NCBI RefSeq assembly: GCF_014201825.1
Contig: NZ_JACHFJ010000009.1
Span: 1-64,000, forward strand
Direction: 5' to 3'
From: Acidocella aromatica
GTDB taxonomy: Bacteria; Pseudomonadota; Alphaproteobacteria; Acetobacterales; Acetobacteraceae
Length of the DNA stretch: 64,000 nucleotides
Under the pieces are notes generated by a model that was not told where the DNA came from, did not search any database, and saw nothing but the letters and a program-made list of their open reading frames with translations. The translations under genes and the position numbers were made by a program. Positions 37,279 through 46,119 of this stretch are shown here, one piece after another (position 1 is the first letter of the stretch; the number at the start of each line of letters is the position of its first letter).

Positions 37279-37659
37279 TTATACAGGCTCCATTCGGCTA
37301 ATTTTTGCGCGGGCTTCCTCTATGGTGCCGGGTAAAAGTTGAAATATGGTTAAAGTGACAAGATGGAGAGTATATCTCAACGATTTCCAGGGAGCGATTC
37401 TCATTTAATATATTAACATTGCGCCGCCCCCTGTCCGTTTTTAATGATTTGTTAGAGGCTGCCGCGTTATTCGTGGCTCATGCCGGAAGTTTTCCTCTGG
37501 CCGTAAGTTTTTTGAATTTTTTGTCCGAAAGCAAGGTACGGCGGCCTGTTTGGTAAACGGCATTAAAACTTTATTAACGGATGAATGGCAAATGAAAATG
37601 AGTCTGGTTGGAGGCGCAAAGTGTGAAAGCAGAAGCGCCGTGTTAATGGATACATCGGT
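37279..37659. other. 381-bp AT-rich spacer upstream of fliE
   Basis: This non-coding stretch lies between the divergent receiver gene and fliE. It is rich in A+T and contains repeated TTAA/TTAAC words (for example near 37410, 37569 and 37662). It should hold the promoters for the fliE arm (plus) and the receiver gene (minus). I could not identify a specific sigma-54 or sigma-28 promoter. Confidence 0.5.
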
Positions 37660-37971
37660 ATGTTAACGAATATGGCGGTGCAAGCGGCTGGTGTGGCTGC
37701 TGGCGCGGTGGTTGGCGCTGGGAATGCTTCTGCGACAACCGCGCCGAAAAGCAATTTTCTGGACTTGGTTAATACCGCTTTGCAGGGTGTCAGCGCTACG
37801 CAGAGCAGTGCCACCGCGGCCGAGGCCGGATATGCGGCTGGCGCGCCGGGTGCCACGCTGGGCAAGGCTCTGGTGGCGAGTGACAGGGCAGAAGTGGCGT
37901 GGAACGCAACCGTGGCTGTGCGTAACGAGGTTGTCTCGGCGTATCAGTCGATCATGAACATGCAGTTCTAA
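37660..37971 (+). CDS. fliE: Basal-body protein FliE
   Basis: A 103-residue protein. The C-terminal half (TLGKALVASDRAEVAWNATV and RNEVVSAYQSIMNMQF) is the conserved FliE domain linking the MS ring to the rod. ATG 37660 is used; ATG 37672 is an alternative. One base separates its stop from fliF. First gene of the plus-strand arm. Confidence 0.94.
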   Translation: MLTNMAVQAAGVAAGAVVGAGNASATTAPKSNFLDLVNTALQGVSATQSSATAAEAGYAAGAPGATLGKALVASDRAEVAWNATVAVRNEVVSAYQSIMNMQF

Positions 37972-37972
37972 G

Positions 37973-39499
37973 ATGCAGGACTGGCGGCAACATCTGGCCC
38001 GGCTGCGAGAGTGGGCGGCAAAGCTGCCCAAGATTCTTTGGGTGGCGGCGGCGGTTATCCTGGTTTCGCTCGGGGCGGTGTTGTGGCTGGAAATGTCCGG
38101 CCCGCCTTATGCCGTGCTGAGCGAAGGACTTTCTCCCGCCGATGGCGGCAAGGTGATCGCGCAGCTGCAGAAGCTCGGCATACCGTATCAGCTCCAGGCG
38201 GCGGGCAACATCATTCTCGTGCCCGCTCCGCAGCTGGCGCAGGCGAGGCTGCAACTGGGCCAAGCGCAGGTGCCGGGTTCGGATGTGCAGACTGCGTGGT
38301 CGCAGCTTGAGAACGCACCGATGACGGCGTCCGATTTGGCGCAGTCCACCATGGCGATGCAGGCGCTGCAATTATCATTGCAGCAATCCATACAAAGCAT
38401 GAGCGGTATCCGCAGCGCCCAGGTGTTTCTCGCCATGCCGCCGGATACCCCCTTCCTGGCCGATCAGCCGAAACCCACCGGGTCTGTGGTTATCGACGCC
38501 GATGCAGCGACGGCGCAGGCCCAGGGGGAAGCCATCGCCAATCTTGTGGCGGGGGCCGTGCCCGGCTTGGCTGCCAATAGCGTGACGGTCGAGACAACCT
38601 CCGGCGTTACGGTATTCCCGGTGAGTGGCGCCATGGCCACTGGTGCACAGCTTGCGACCCAGGCACAGGTGGAGGCTCAGGCGACGGCACGTATCGCTGG
38701 TTTGCTGATTCCGTTGGTGGGCGCTGGTAATTTTCAGGCGAATGTGTCCGCGAACCTGGATTTCACCCAGGAGCATATTCACCAGATCGCCTATGGGCCG
38801 GGACATCTCGTCGAGCACCAGACGAGTTCGCAATCCACGCAATATGGCAGCCACAATGCCGCCATCGGGATTCCCGGCGCATTGTCGAACGAACCGCCGT
38901 CTCCCACCACGGCATCGGCCAGCGCCGCGCCGGCGCAACCCACCACGGGCTCCAGCACAGGCGGTAGTTCTCCCTCCGCGCCGCAGCAGCCCTCGCAGAG
39001 TAACTCCAACCTCGACCAGAGCTATGTTGTCGACCAGAGCGAGAATGACATCACGAATCCAGATTGGTCCGTGAAGTCCGTCGCCGTTTCGGTGGTGGTG
39101 AACAAGGCGGCGCTGGGAAATGCGGTAACTGTCGATCAGGTGAAGGCGGCTATCGCTGGGGCGTTCGCCTATCCCAACGTGACCGTGAACGTGCTTGAAG
39201 CCTCGTTCCAGAAACCGGCGACAGGCATCGCCAGTGCGCCCTTAGTCGCGGCGGCCAATCCGCTGACTCGTGCACTGCTTGAGGTAATGGCAGCCGCAGC
39301 CTTGCTCTTTGGTTTGGCGCTGCCCGTGGGTAGGCGGTTGGCGAATGTGAATATCCAGGAACTCCTGCCGCCGCCGCCCCCGCGCCCGATACCGGTGGTG
39401 CTGCCTCCGCGGGACTTCTCGGAGCTGCGTGATCAGGCGGCCGAAAACATCCCTGGTGTGGCTCGTTTGCTCCAGAGCTGGGTTGAAGAAAATGAGTGA
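37973..39499 (+). CDS. fliF: MS-ring protein FliF
   Basis: A 508-residue MS-ring subunit, slightly shorter than usual (about 550). A transmembrane segment near residues 22-40 is followed by the periplasmic ring-building motifs (LSEGLSPADGGKVIAQLQKLGIPYQL within residues 45-70 and the SGIRSAQVFLAMP region), a Ser/Pro/Gln-rich insert (about residues 300-345), a second membrane segment (about 425-445) and the short C-terminal FliG-binding tail ending VARLLQSWVEENE. It overlaps fliG by 8 bases. Confidence 0.95.
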   Translation: MQDWRQHLARLREWAAKLPKILWVAAAVILVSLGAVLWLEMSGPPYAVLSEGLSPADGGKVIAQLQKLGIPYQLQAAGNIILVPAPQLAQARLQLGQAQVPGSDVQTAWSQLENAPMTASDLAQSTMAMQALQLSLQQSIQSMSGIRSAQVFLAMPPDTPFLADQPKPTGSVVIDADAATAQAQGEAIANLVAGAVPGLAANSVTVETTSGVTVFPVSGAMATGAQLATQAQVEAQATARIAGLLIPLVGAGNFQANVSANLDFTQEHIHQIAYGPGHLVEHQTSSQSTQYGSHNAAIGIPGALSNEPPSPTTASASAAPAQPTTGSSTGGSSPSAPQQPSQSNSNLDQSYVVDQSENDITNPDWSVKSVAVSVVVNKAALGNAVTVDQVKAAIAGAFAYPNVTVNVLEASFQKPATGIASAPLVAAANPLTRALLEVMAAAALLFGLALPVGRRLANVNIQELLPPPPPRPIPVVLPPRDFSELRDQAAENIPGVARLLQSWVEENE

Positions 39500-40523
39500 G
39501 ACGCAGAAGCAATTGCCAGCACCTGGTACGGGGCAGCTGAGCGGACCGGAACGGGCGGCGATGGTGCTGCGCGAACTGGGCGAGGAAACCGCTGCCGCCG
39601 TGCTGCGGGAGATGGATGAAGCCACCGTCAACCGTGTTTCGGCGGCGATGACCGCACTCAAAATCGTGCCGCCACAGGTGCGCGAGGATGTGATGCTGTC
39701 CTTCGCCAGCGACCTGGGGCTGACCGGCATTGGTGGTGACAGCATAAAATTCCTCAACCGCGTGCTGGTCTCGGCACTGGGCGAGACGCAGGCGAAGGAG
39801 ATCCTCGATCGGCTGACCCGTGTGGAGCGCCGCTCGGCTTTTCAACTCCCGCCCAATACCGATGCCCGCACCCTGGCCATGCAGATGGCCAATGAGCGGC
39901 CACAAACCATTGCGCTGCTGCTGGCGCATATCCCGCACGAGCTGGGGGCGAATATGTTGACTTTTCTGCCTGAGACACTGGCGACCGAGGCGCTGTACCG
40001 CTTCTCCACGCTCGATGTTGTTTCACCCAATGTGGTAACCGAGCTGCGCGACATGCTGGAGGAAATGACCAGCGCCACCGGTACCACCGTGCGGCGTGTA
40101 ACCAATCTTGGTGGCGCGAAGCAGGCAGCTGATATTCTCAACCATTTTCAGACTGGCATGTCCGATACGGTTCTCAGCGCGATCGATACGCGGGACGCCA
40201 AGACGGCGGAGAAAATCCGCGAGAATCTCTTCACCTTTATCGATCTGGGCAAGCTCACCGACCGCTCTCTGCAGATACTGCTGCGCGAGGTGCCGGGCGA
40301 GAAGCTGGCCCCGGCGCTGCGCCTGGTGGACGAAACGCTGCGCAACAGGTTCTTCCAGAACCTCTCCGCGCGGCAGGTGGAAATCCTCAAGGAGGAGCTA
40401 CGTTCAGGCCCGCCTATTCGCCGTGCCGACGCGTTGGTGGCCCAGAGCGATATCGTCGATGTGGCGCTCAAGCTCTCCGGCGAAGGACGGATCACAATCA
40501 GCGCGACAGAGGAGATGGTCTGA
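39492..40523 (+). CDS. fliG: Motor switch protein FliG
   Basis: A 343-residue rotor protein. FliG_N contains SGPERAAMVLRELGEETAAAVL; the middle domain has ERPQTIALLLAHIPHE (EHPQ motif with Arg for His); the C-terminal torque domain has LREVPGEKLAPALRLVDETLRNRFFQ split over about residues 265-290. ATG 39492 is inside the fliF 3' end, and the stop overlaps fliK (TGATG). Confidence 0.95.
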   Translation: MSETQKQLPAPGTGQLSGPERAAMVLRELGEETAAAVLREMDEATVNRVSAAMTALKIVPPQVREDVMLSFASDLGLTGIGGDSIKFLNRVLVSALGETQAKEILDRLTRVERRSAFQLPPNTDARTLAMQMANERPQTIALLLAHIPHELGANMLTFLPETLATEALYRFSTLDVVSPNVVTELRDMLEEMTSATGTTVRRVTNLGGAKQAADILNHFQTGMSDTVLSAIDTRDAKTAEKIRENLFTFIDLGKLTDRSLQILLREVPGEKLAPALRLVDETLRNRFFQNLSARQVEILKEELRSGPPIRRADALVAQSDIVDVALKLSGEGRITISATEEMV

Positions 40524-41953
40524 TGGCCCTTTCCGTAATCACTTCTGTTACGCAGGCGACCACTCCGAAAGCTAACAGCACCACGCAGCCCGATCCGGCG
40601 ACATGGTCCAGCGCTATGGCCGCGGCCGATGCCCCGCCCCAGGCTCAGCAGATCAACGCGCCAGCCAGCGCCAAGACGGACGCCAGCGTTACTGACACGG
40701 GCGTGGCGTCCAACGCCACCAGCCAGGACAGCACCACCGCCGATACCACCACAGGAACATCGGCGGAGAAAAAGCCCGTAAAGCGCACGGGCTTGGTCGA
40801 CGCTTCGCAGAGTGATGATGCGCCGCAGGCAGACGGCACCGGCAACAGCCAACAGAACGTAAGCCCGTTTGCCGCCATGCTGCTGAGTCAAGCCGCCAAG
40901 CCGGACCAAGCTGCGCCAGTCGTCACCACAGCTGGATCGGCACAGCTCGATACCCAGACGGGGAAAACTGCCAAGGCGCAAACGGTGACCAATGCCGTAC
41001 CGGAGCCAACCAAGCCGCAGGTGGTGGCGATAGCCGCCGCTCAGCCCGCAACCGCGGATATTACCGCGACACCAGAGAGTTCGGCCGCGAATGGCGCTGC
41101 CACGGTCTCGGCCACCAGCATTAAAGCCAAGGCAACGGAAGCAGCCAGCACGCAGGACGCGGCGACATCAGTAGCGCCATCAGCCACCGCCCCGGCGCAG
41201 GTGGCAGGCATTACTATCCAGCCTGCCCAGGCTGAGGTAACTGGCACAGCCTCAGCCGCCAACAATGCCACCCAGGGCACGCAGGCATCGGCGGCGGTCG
41301 CGGCCTCGGGGGCTCCCGCATCGTCCAAAGCTACGTCCAGCACGGCGGCAAGCCTGCTGGCGCGCAACGCCGCGCAACAGGCTGTGGCGACGGAGGCCGG
41401 TAACGGCAGCAATAACACACGGGCTTCGCAACAGATTGATGTCTCGTCGATCAGCGCTGTTGCGCAGGTGAGTGCTGCCGCGCCAGCCAGCACCACGGCA
41501 CCGGAGGCTTCCACGGGCACAGTGGCGGCAACGCCCGGTACGGTGGATAGCGGCAGCGTGACGGCCTGCTCGGCTTCGGCCCTGGCTGCTACCGTCACGG
41601 CCATGCATCAGGCTGGGCAGAGCGGCGCGGTGCTGCGGCTCGATCCGCCAGGGCTGGGCAATCTCTCGGTGCATGTGGGGCTGGGTCCGCAAGGCCAAGT
41701 GAATGTGTTGTTCGTGCCGGATTCGTCGCTTGGCGCGCAGGCGTTGCAATCCGGGCTGAGCGGGTTGTCGCAGGCCATGGCGCAGTCCGGGCTCACGCTA
41801 GGCCAGGCGCAGGTGGGCGGGCAGTTCGGCCATGGCGCCGGGCGGGGCGGCCAGCACTCCCAGGGCTGGAGCGGCGGCGGCACGAGCACGCCGCAGCGCA
41901 ACACAACGGAAACCTTGCGCCAGGATAATAGCGGGGTGAGCGCTTATGCTTGA
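40523..41953 (+). CDS. fliK: Flagellar hook-length control protein FliK
   Basis: A 476-residue protein with a long low-complexity Ala/Thr/Ser/Gln-rich N-terminal three-quarters and a conserved C-terminal Flg_hook domain: GAVLRLDPPGLGNLSVHVGL, within residues 368-388, and LQSGLSGLSQAMAQSGL. FliK is the molecular ruler that triggers the FlhB switch. The gene sits between fliG and fliM/N, overlapping both. Confidence 0.9.
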   Translation: MALSVITSVTQATTPKANSTTQPDPATWSSAMAAADAPPQAQQINAPASAKTDASVTDTGVASNATSQDSTTADTTTGTSAEKKPVKRTGLVDASQSDDAPQADGTGNSQQNVSPFAAMLLSQAAKPDQAAPVVTTAGSAQLDTQTGKTAKAQTVTNAVPEPTKPQVVAIAAAQPATADITATPESSAANGAATVSATSIKAKATEAASTQDAATSVAPSATAPAQVAGITIQPAQAEVTGTASAANNATQGTQASAAVAASGAPASSKATSSTAASLLARNAAQQAVATEAGNGSNNTRASQQIDVSSISAVAQVSAAAPASTTAPEASTGTVAATPGTVDSGSVTACSASALAATVTAMHQAGQSGAVLRLDPPGLGNLSVHVGLGPQGQVNVLFVPDSSLGAQALQSGLSGLSQAMAQSGLTLGQAQVGGQFGHGAGRGGQHSQGWSGGGTSTPQRNTTETLRQDNSGVSAYA

Positions 41954-43208
41954 GGACCAGATGGAAGCGGAGGCACTTGACCTGCTCGACCCCATGCGCG
42001 CGCCCCAGCTGCGGTCGTTGCTCATGGAGAATCTGTCTGACCGCTTCATGCGGCAGATCGCCTTTGCGCTGTTCCAGCGTATGCGGCATTCAGTGCAGTT
42101 GCTCTCCTGCATTAACAACGTCATCAGCCACGAGGCCGCGATGTCCTCGCTGCCGGAGGTGATGCTGGCCGGTATTTCCGAGCTTGCCCCCTTGCGCGGG
42201 CGCATGTTGCTGGCCATCGACGGCGATCTCATCGGCGCGGTGGTGGATGCGCTGTGCGGCGCCACGACGGCGCAGCCATTCGAGCGCTACGAGCTTTCGA
42301 TGCTGGAGACGCGCATCGGCAAGCAGATGATCGATCTCTCGCTCTCCACCATCGCCGAGACGCTGAATCCGCTGGCACAGCTCGATCTCACGCCCATCGC
42401 CTATGAGAACGCCACCGGCATGCTCGCCATCGCCGATGGCCAGGACTGGATGATCGCCGTTACCGGTATTTTCGAAACCGCGCTCGGCTCTGGCACCATC
42501 AAGCTCATCGCGCCTTATGCGGGGTTCGAGCCGCTGGAAGCCAAGGTTGCCTCGCAATCGGGCCTGCTCGGCGGGCGCGGCGAGGATACGGGCTGGATCA
42601 CCGCCATCGAGTCCCTGGCCGAGACGACGCAGGTGGATCTGCGTTTCGAGGTCGCGCGCGCCGTGGTGCCGCTGGCGGTGTTCGAGGGCGTGACAACGGG
42701 CAGCATCCTGCCCCTGTCGCTATGGCCGGAGGCCGTGGCTGTTTCTGGCGAAGTGGATTTGTTCTGGGCCGATTACGGCCAGGACAGCGGTCATGTCTGC
42801 TGCCGTGTGAAGGCAATGGACGAGGAAGGAGATGCAAGCATGTCTGAACAGAAAACCCGCATCGGCGTGGCCGATAGGCTGGCGGAGCCGGAGCGCATCG
42901 AGCTGGAGCGCATCCAGGGCCAGCCGCGTGGCGTGCCGGTTCTCACAGCCCGTAATGTGCTGGACAAGGTGCAGGTCGCACTCTCGGTGGAGCTGGGCCG
43001 CACACAGATCGCCGTGAAAGACCTGCGCGCTTTGCGCCACGGGCAGATCCTGGCGCTGGACCAGGCGGTGGGCGATCCGCTGACCATCTTCGCCAATGGC
43101 CAGAAGATGGCCTATGGCGAAGTGGTGGCCGTGGCCAATGACCGTTACGGCGTGCGCGTGACGGCGCTGGTGGAGGATGCCGAACAGGAATCCGGAGGTG
43201 CCGCATGA
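41946..43208 (+). CDS. FliM-FliN fusion (C-ring switch protein)
   Basis: One continuous 420-residue frame. Residues about 30-230 are the FliM middle domain, with RGRMLLAIDGDLIGAVVDALCG and ENATGMLAIADGQDWMIAV segments. About 235-292 is the FliM SpoA domain (DLRFEVARAVVPLAVFEGV). Residues 299-420 match FliN, whose SpoA domain spans about 335-412 (LDKVQVALSVELGRTQIAV, ALDQAVGDPLTIFANG). The N-terminal CheY-binding motif of FliM (EIDALL) is not conserved; EAEALDLL is the nearest. There is no other fliN in the window. An internal ribosome site at 42826 may yield free FliN. Assigned by similarity recalled from memory. Confidence 0.9.
   Translation: MLEDQMEAEALDLLDPMRAPQLRSLLMENLSDRFMRQIAFALFQRMRHSVQLLSCINNVISHEAAMSSLPEVMLAGISELAPLRGRMLLAIDGDLIGAVVDALCGATTAQPFERYELSMLETRIGKQMIDLSLSTIAETLNPLAQLDLTPIAYENATGMLAIADGQDWMIAVTGIFETALGSGTIKLIAPYAGFEPLEAKVASQSGLLGGRGEDTGWITAIESLAETTQVDLRFEVARAVVPLAVFEGVTTGSILPLSLWPEAVAVSGEVDLFWADYGQDSGHVCCRVKAMDEEGDASMSEQKTRIGVADRLAEPERIELERIQGQPRGVPVLTARNVLDKVQVALSVELGRTQIAVKDLRALRHGQILALDQAVGDPLTIFANGQKMAYGEVVAVANDRYGVRVTALVEDAEQESGGAA
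42826..42842 (+). promoter_or_regulatory. Internal ribosome-binding site and start for free FliN
   Basis: AAGGAG at 42826-42831 lies 8 bases before ATG 42840-42842, in frame with the fusion. Translation from here gives a 122-residue protein starting MSEQKTRIG, close to normal FliN length. Type III secretion SctQ proteins (SpaO, YscQ) make such C-terminal products by internal initiation, so the same may occur here. Confidence 0.65.
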
Positions 43209-43468
43209 GTCCGGCTGGGGTGAGCGTGGGCGCCTGGGTGGCGTTTGCCGAGCTCGCCGCGCCGGTCATGCTGCTCATGTTGGTCATCGGCCTGGCTGTT
43301 GGCATTTTGCAAACAGCCACGCAGGTGAAGGAAGCGTCCATCCCCTTCGTGCTGAAGCTGGCTGGGCTGGCGGCGCTCAGCACCGCCGCCGGGCGGCTGA
43401 TGCTGGGCGGGGTGGAAAGCTACGCCACGCGCCTGTTCCTGGCCATTCCGGGGTTGATTCATGGCTGA
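43205..43468 (+). CDS. Second FliQ-like export gate protein
   Basis: An 87-residue protein with two membrane segments. LMLVIGLAVGILQTATQVKEASIPFV, read within residues 24-49, fits the FliQ pattern G-Q--TQ-E--L-F. It differs strongly from the FliQ at 25790. ATGA overlap with the FliM/N stop and 8-base overlap with flhA make it part of the fliE arm. It may be a subunit of a mixed gate or a functional substitute. Confidence 0.8.
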   Translation: MSPAGVSVGAWVAFAELAAPVMLLMLVIGLAVGILQTATQVKEASIPFVLKLAGLAALSTAAGRLMLGGVESYATRLFLAIPGLIHG

Positions 43469-45560
43469 AGCCGCCGCCTTGCCGCGCCCCGGCGCGCTCA
43501 GCCTCACGCAGCTCTCTGGCCCTATCGTCATCCTGCTGGTGTTGGTGATGCTGGTTATGCCGCTTCCCCCGGCATGCATCTCCTTTCTGTTCGCGCTCAA
43601 CATCTCCGCCGGGCTCGTGATTCTTGGAGCGTCGCTCTACATCCCTTCACCGGCCGAGTTCTCCTCCTTTCCCTCTGTGCTGCTGGCCACCACGCTCATG
43701 CGTCTGGCTCTCAACGTCGCCACCGCGCGCGCCATTCTGCTCAACGGCTATGCCGGACCGGGAGCGGCGGGCAAGGTCATCGAATCCTTTGGCCAGTTCG
43801 CGGTTGGCGGCAATTATGTTGTCGGCGGCATCATCTTCGTTATCCTCATCATCATCAACTTCGTGGTGGTGACGAAGGGCGCCTCCCGCGTGGCCGAGGT
43901 GTCCGCGCGCTTCATGCTGGACAGTTTGCCAGGGCGGCAGATGGCTATTGATGCCGAGATCAATGCCGGCATCCTCTCGCCCCAGGCGGCGGAGCGGCGG
44001 CGCGACATGCTCCGGCGCGAGGCGGATTTTTTTGGCGCCATGGATGGTGCTTCCAAATTCGTGCGCGGCGACGTGGTGGCGGCGATGATCATCCTCGTTG
44101 TCAACATGCTGGGTGGGCTCATCATCGGCACGCTGCAATACGGCCTGCCGCTGGCCGATGCCGCGCGCACCTACACGCTGCTCACGGTGGGCGACGGTCT
44201 GGCCGCGCAGATCCCCTCGCTCACCATCTCCGTCGCCGCCGGTCTGGTGGTGACGCGCGTGGCCACGGGCGAGGATATCGGCGGGCAGATCAAGTCCCAG
44301 CTCTCCAAATATCCGCAGGCGCTGGCCATTGCCGCTGGGCTGACCGGTGCCATCGGGCTGATCCCCGAGATGGCGCATATCCCCTTCCTCGTGCTGGCTG
44401 CCGCGATGGGCACGGCTGCCTGGCGGCTCTCCCGTGCCGCCAACGCGTCCGAGGCCGCCACCGAGGCTGGCAAGGTAGCCGGAGCCGAGGGCAAGCCCGC
44501 CGAGCCGAAAGTGGATTCGCTGGTGGATGTCACCGGCGTCGATCCGCTGGGCATGAATATCGGCTTTGCCCTCACGCCGCTGGTGGGGGCAGGCGAGGGG
44601 CGTCTGCTCAACCGCCTGACAGCCGTGCGCCAGCGCTATGGCCGAGCCATGGGATTTCTGGTGCCCGCTGTGCATATCCGCGATTCATCGGAGCTGAGCG
44701 CCCATGGCTACCGCTTTACCCTGCGCGGAGCGGCCATTGGCGGCGGCGAGGCTTGGCCCGGCCAATGGCTTGCGATCGAGGGGCCCATGGTGGCCGAAAA
44801 GCTGACCGTGGGCCGGGCGGTGAAGGACCCTGCCTTCGGCCAGGCGGCGGTGTGGATTCCGCAGGGCGCGATCCCGGCCGCCGAGGAACTGGGCTACACG
44901 GTGGTGGACGCTCCCTCGGCCATTGCCACGCATTTTGCCGAGATCCTCAAGCGCCACGGCGCCGAGTTGCTTGGCCGCCCGCAGGTGGAGGGGTTGATGA
45001 CCCGTCTGGCCGAGACCACGCCGCGTCTGGCCGAGGATCTGCGTACGAATCTGTCTATTGGGTTGGTGCGCCAGGTGTTGCAGGGGCTGCTGGCCGAGGA
45101 AGTCCCAATCCGCGACTTTGAGCGGATCGCCGAGGCGCTGGTGGAATCGGCCGATGGCGGCGTGAAGGACCCGGAGAAGCTGCTCGCCGCCACCCGTCTG
45201 CGGCTGGGGCGCTTTATCGTTAGCCAGCTTGTGGGCACTGAATCGACGCTGCGCGTGGCCGTGCTGCCGCCCAAGCTGGAGGAGTTGGTCGGCAAGTCCC
45301 TGCGCACCGCCAAGGATGGCGGCATCGGCGCCGAGGTGGAGGCCGAGACGGCGCAGCATCTGCGCGACGCGGCGGTACAGGCGGCGCGGACCATGCGCGC
45401 GAAGGGGGCAAAGCCGGTGCTGGTGGTGCAAGCCGCCATGCGCCGCGCCGTGGCACGCACCGTGCCGGGGATCATTCCAGTGATCGCGCTGGAGGAAATC
45501 CCGGAGACCACGCCGCTGCAAGTCATCACAACCGCCGAGCCGGGAGCCGCCAATGCTTGA
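43461..45560 (+). CDS. flhA: Flagellar export protein FlhA
   Basis: A 699-residue export-gate channel and docking protein. The N-terminal half has about eight membrane segments and the FHIPEP-family motif LMRLALNVATARAILLNGYAG, within residues 76-96, plus GDGLAAQIPSLTISVAAGL. The cytosolic C-terminal half contains the chaperone/substrate platform (PAVHIRDSSELSAHGYRF). Length is normal for the family. Overlaps fliA by 8 bases. Confidence 0.96.
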   Translation: MAEAAALPRPGALSLTQLSGPIVILLVLVMLVMPLPPACISFLFALNISAGLVILGASLYIPSPAEFSSFPSVLLATTLMRLALNVATARAILLNGYAGPGAAGKVIESFGQFAVGGNYVVGGIIFVILIIINFVVVTKGASRVAEVSARFMLDSLPGRQMAIDAEINAGILSPQAAERRRDMLRREADFFGAMDGASKFVRGDVVAAMIILVVNMLGGLIIGTLQYGLPLADAARTYTLLTVGDGLAAQIPSLTISVAAGLVVTRVATGEDIGGQIKSQLSKYPQALAIAAGLTGAIGLIPEMAHIPFLVLAAAMGTAAWRLSRAANASEAATEAGKVAGAEGKPAEPKVDSLVDVTGVDPLGMNIGFALTPLVGAGEGRLLNRLTAVRQRYGRAMGFLVPAVHIRDSSELSAHGYRFTLRGAAIGGGEAWPGQWLAIEGPMVAEKLTVGRAVKDPAFGQAAVWIPQGAIPAAEELGYTVVDAPSAIATHFAEILKRHGAELLGRPQVEGLMTRLAETTPRLAEDLRTNLSIGLVRQVLQGLLAEEVPIRDFERIAEALVESADGGVKDPEKLLAATRLRLGRFIVSQLVGTESTLRVAVLPPKLEELVGKSLRTAKDGGIGAEVEAETAQHLRDAAVQAARTMRAKGAKPVLVVQAAMRRAVARTVPGIIPVIALEEIPETTPLQVITTAEPGAANA

Positions 45561-46119
45561 GGTTGCCTCCCGCACCGATGACGCATCCCTGACCGCGCTC
45601 TATGGCAACTGGATCAAGCGCATGGCGCTGCTGCTTAGGGCGCGCATGCCATGGGCCGAGCTGGACGAGCTGCTGCAATGGGGCGCGATCGGCATGATGG
45701 AGGCGACACAGCGCTTCGACCCGAGCCTGGGGGTGGAGTTCCAGGCCTTCGCATCCCGGCGCATCCGCGGCGCGATGATCGACGGACTGCGGCGCGACGG
45801 TGCGCGCCGCCGGGGCGAGGCCTCGTTCGAGCCCGAGGACGTGGAGGTGGCGGCCCTGGAAAGCGGTCTCGCGCCCGAAGATCCGCTGGCAGTATTGCAG
45901 CGCGAGGATAACCGCACTCTTCTAGTGGCGGCGCTAAAAACCCTGCCGCAGCAGGAATACCAAGTGCTGGCCATGCATTTCTTCAACGACATGAATAATC
46001 GTGAGATCGCCGCGGTGCTGGAGATCAGCGAAGGGTATGCCTCGCGTATCCGCAAGCGCGCGTTGGAGAGCCTCGCCATCTACATCAAAACCGCAGCCAA
46101 GGGAGAAACAGTGCCATGA
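45553..46119 (+). CDS. fliA: Short flagellar sigma factor FliA (sigma-28 type)
   Basis: A 188-residue sigma-70-family factor. Region 2 spans about residues 15-83 (LLQWGAIGMMEATQRFDPSLG, ASRRIRGAMIDGLRRDG), and region 4 about 118-178 (LKTLPQQEYQVLAMHFF, REIAAVLEISEGYASRIRKRAL). Only some 34 residues lie between, far less than the 80 or so in typical FliA (about 240 residues in E. coli), so region 3 appears missing. FlgM, its anti-sigma factor, is encoded downstream at 59242. It probably transcribes fliC and other late genes. Confidence 0.85.
   Translation: MLEVASRTDDASLTALYGNWIKRMALLLRARMPWAELDELLQWGAIGMMEATQRFDPSLGVEFQAFASRRIRGAMIDGLRRDGARRRGEASFEPEDVEVAALESGLAPEDPLAVLQREDNRTLLVAALKTLPQQEYQVLAMHFFNDMNNREIAAVLEISEGYASRIRKRALESLAIYIKTAAKGETVP

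Noticed and set aside
41946-43208. FliM/FliN fusion as a sequencing frameshift artefact
   Set aside because: No frame change is needed: both parts read through in one frame, and the linker at the junction is ordinary coding sequence. A missing stop codon cannot be excluded without re-sequencing.
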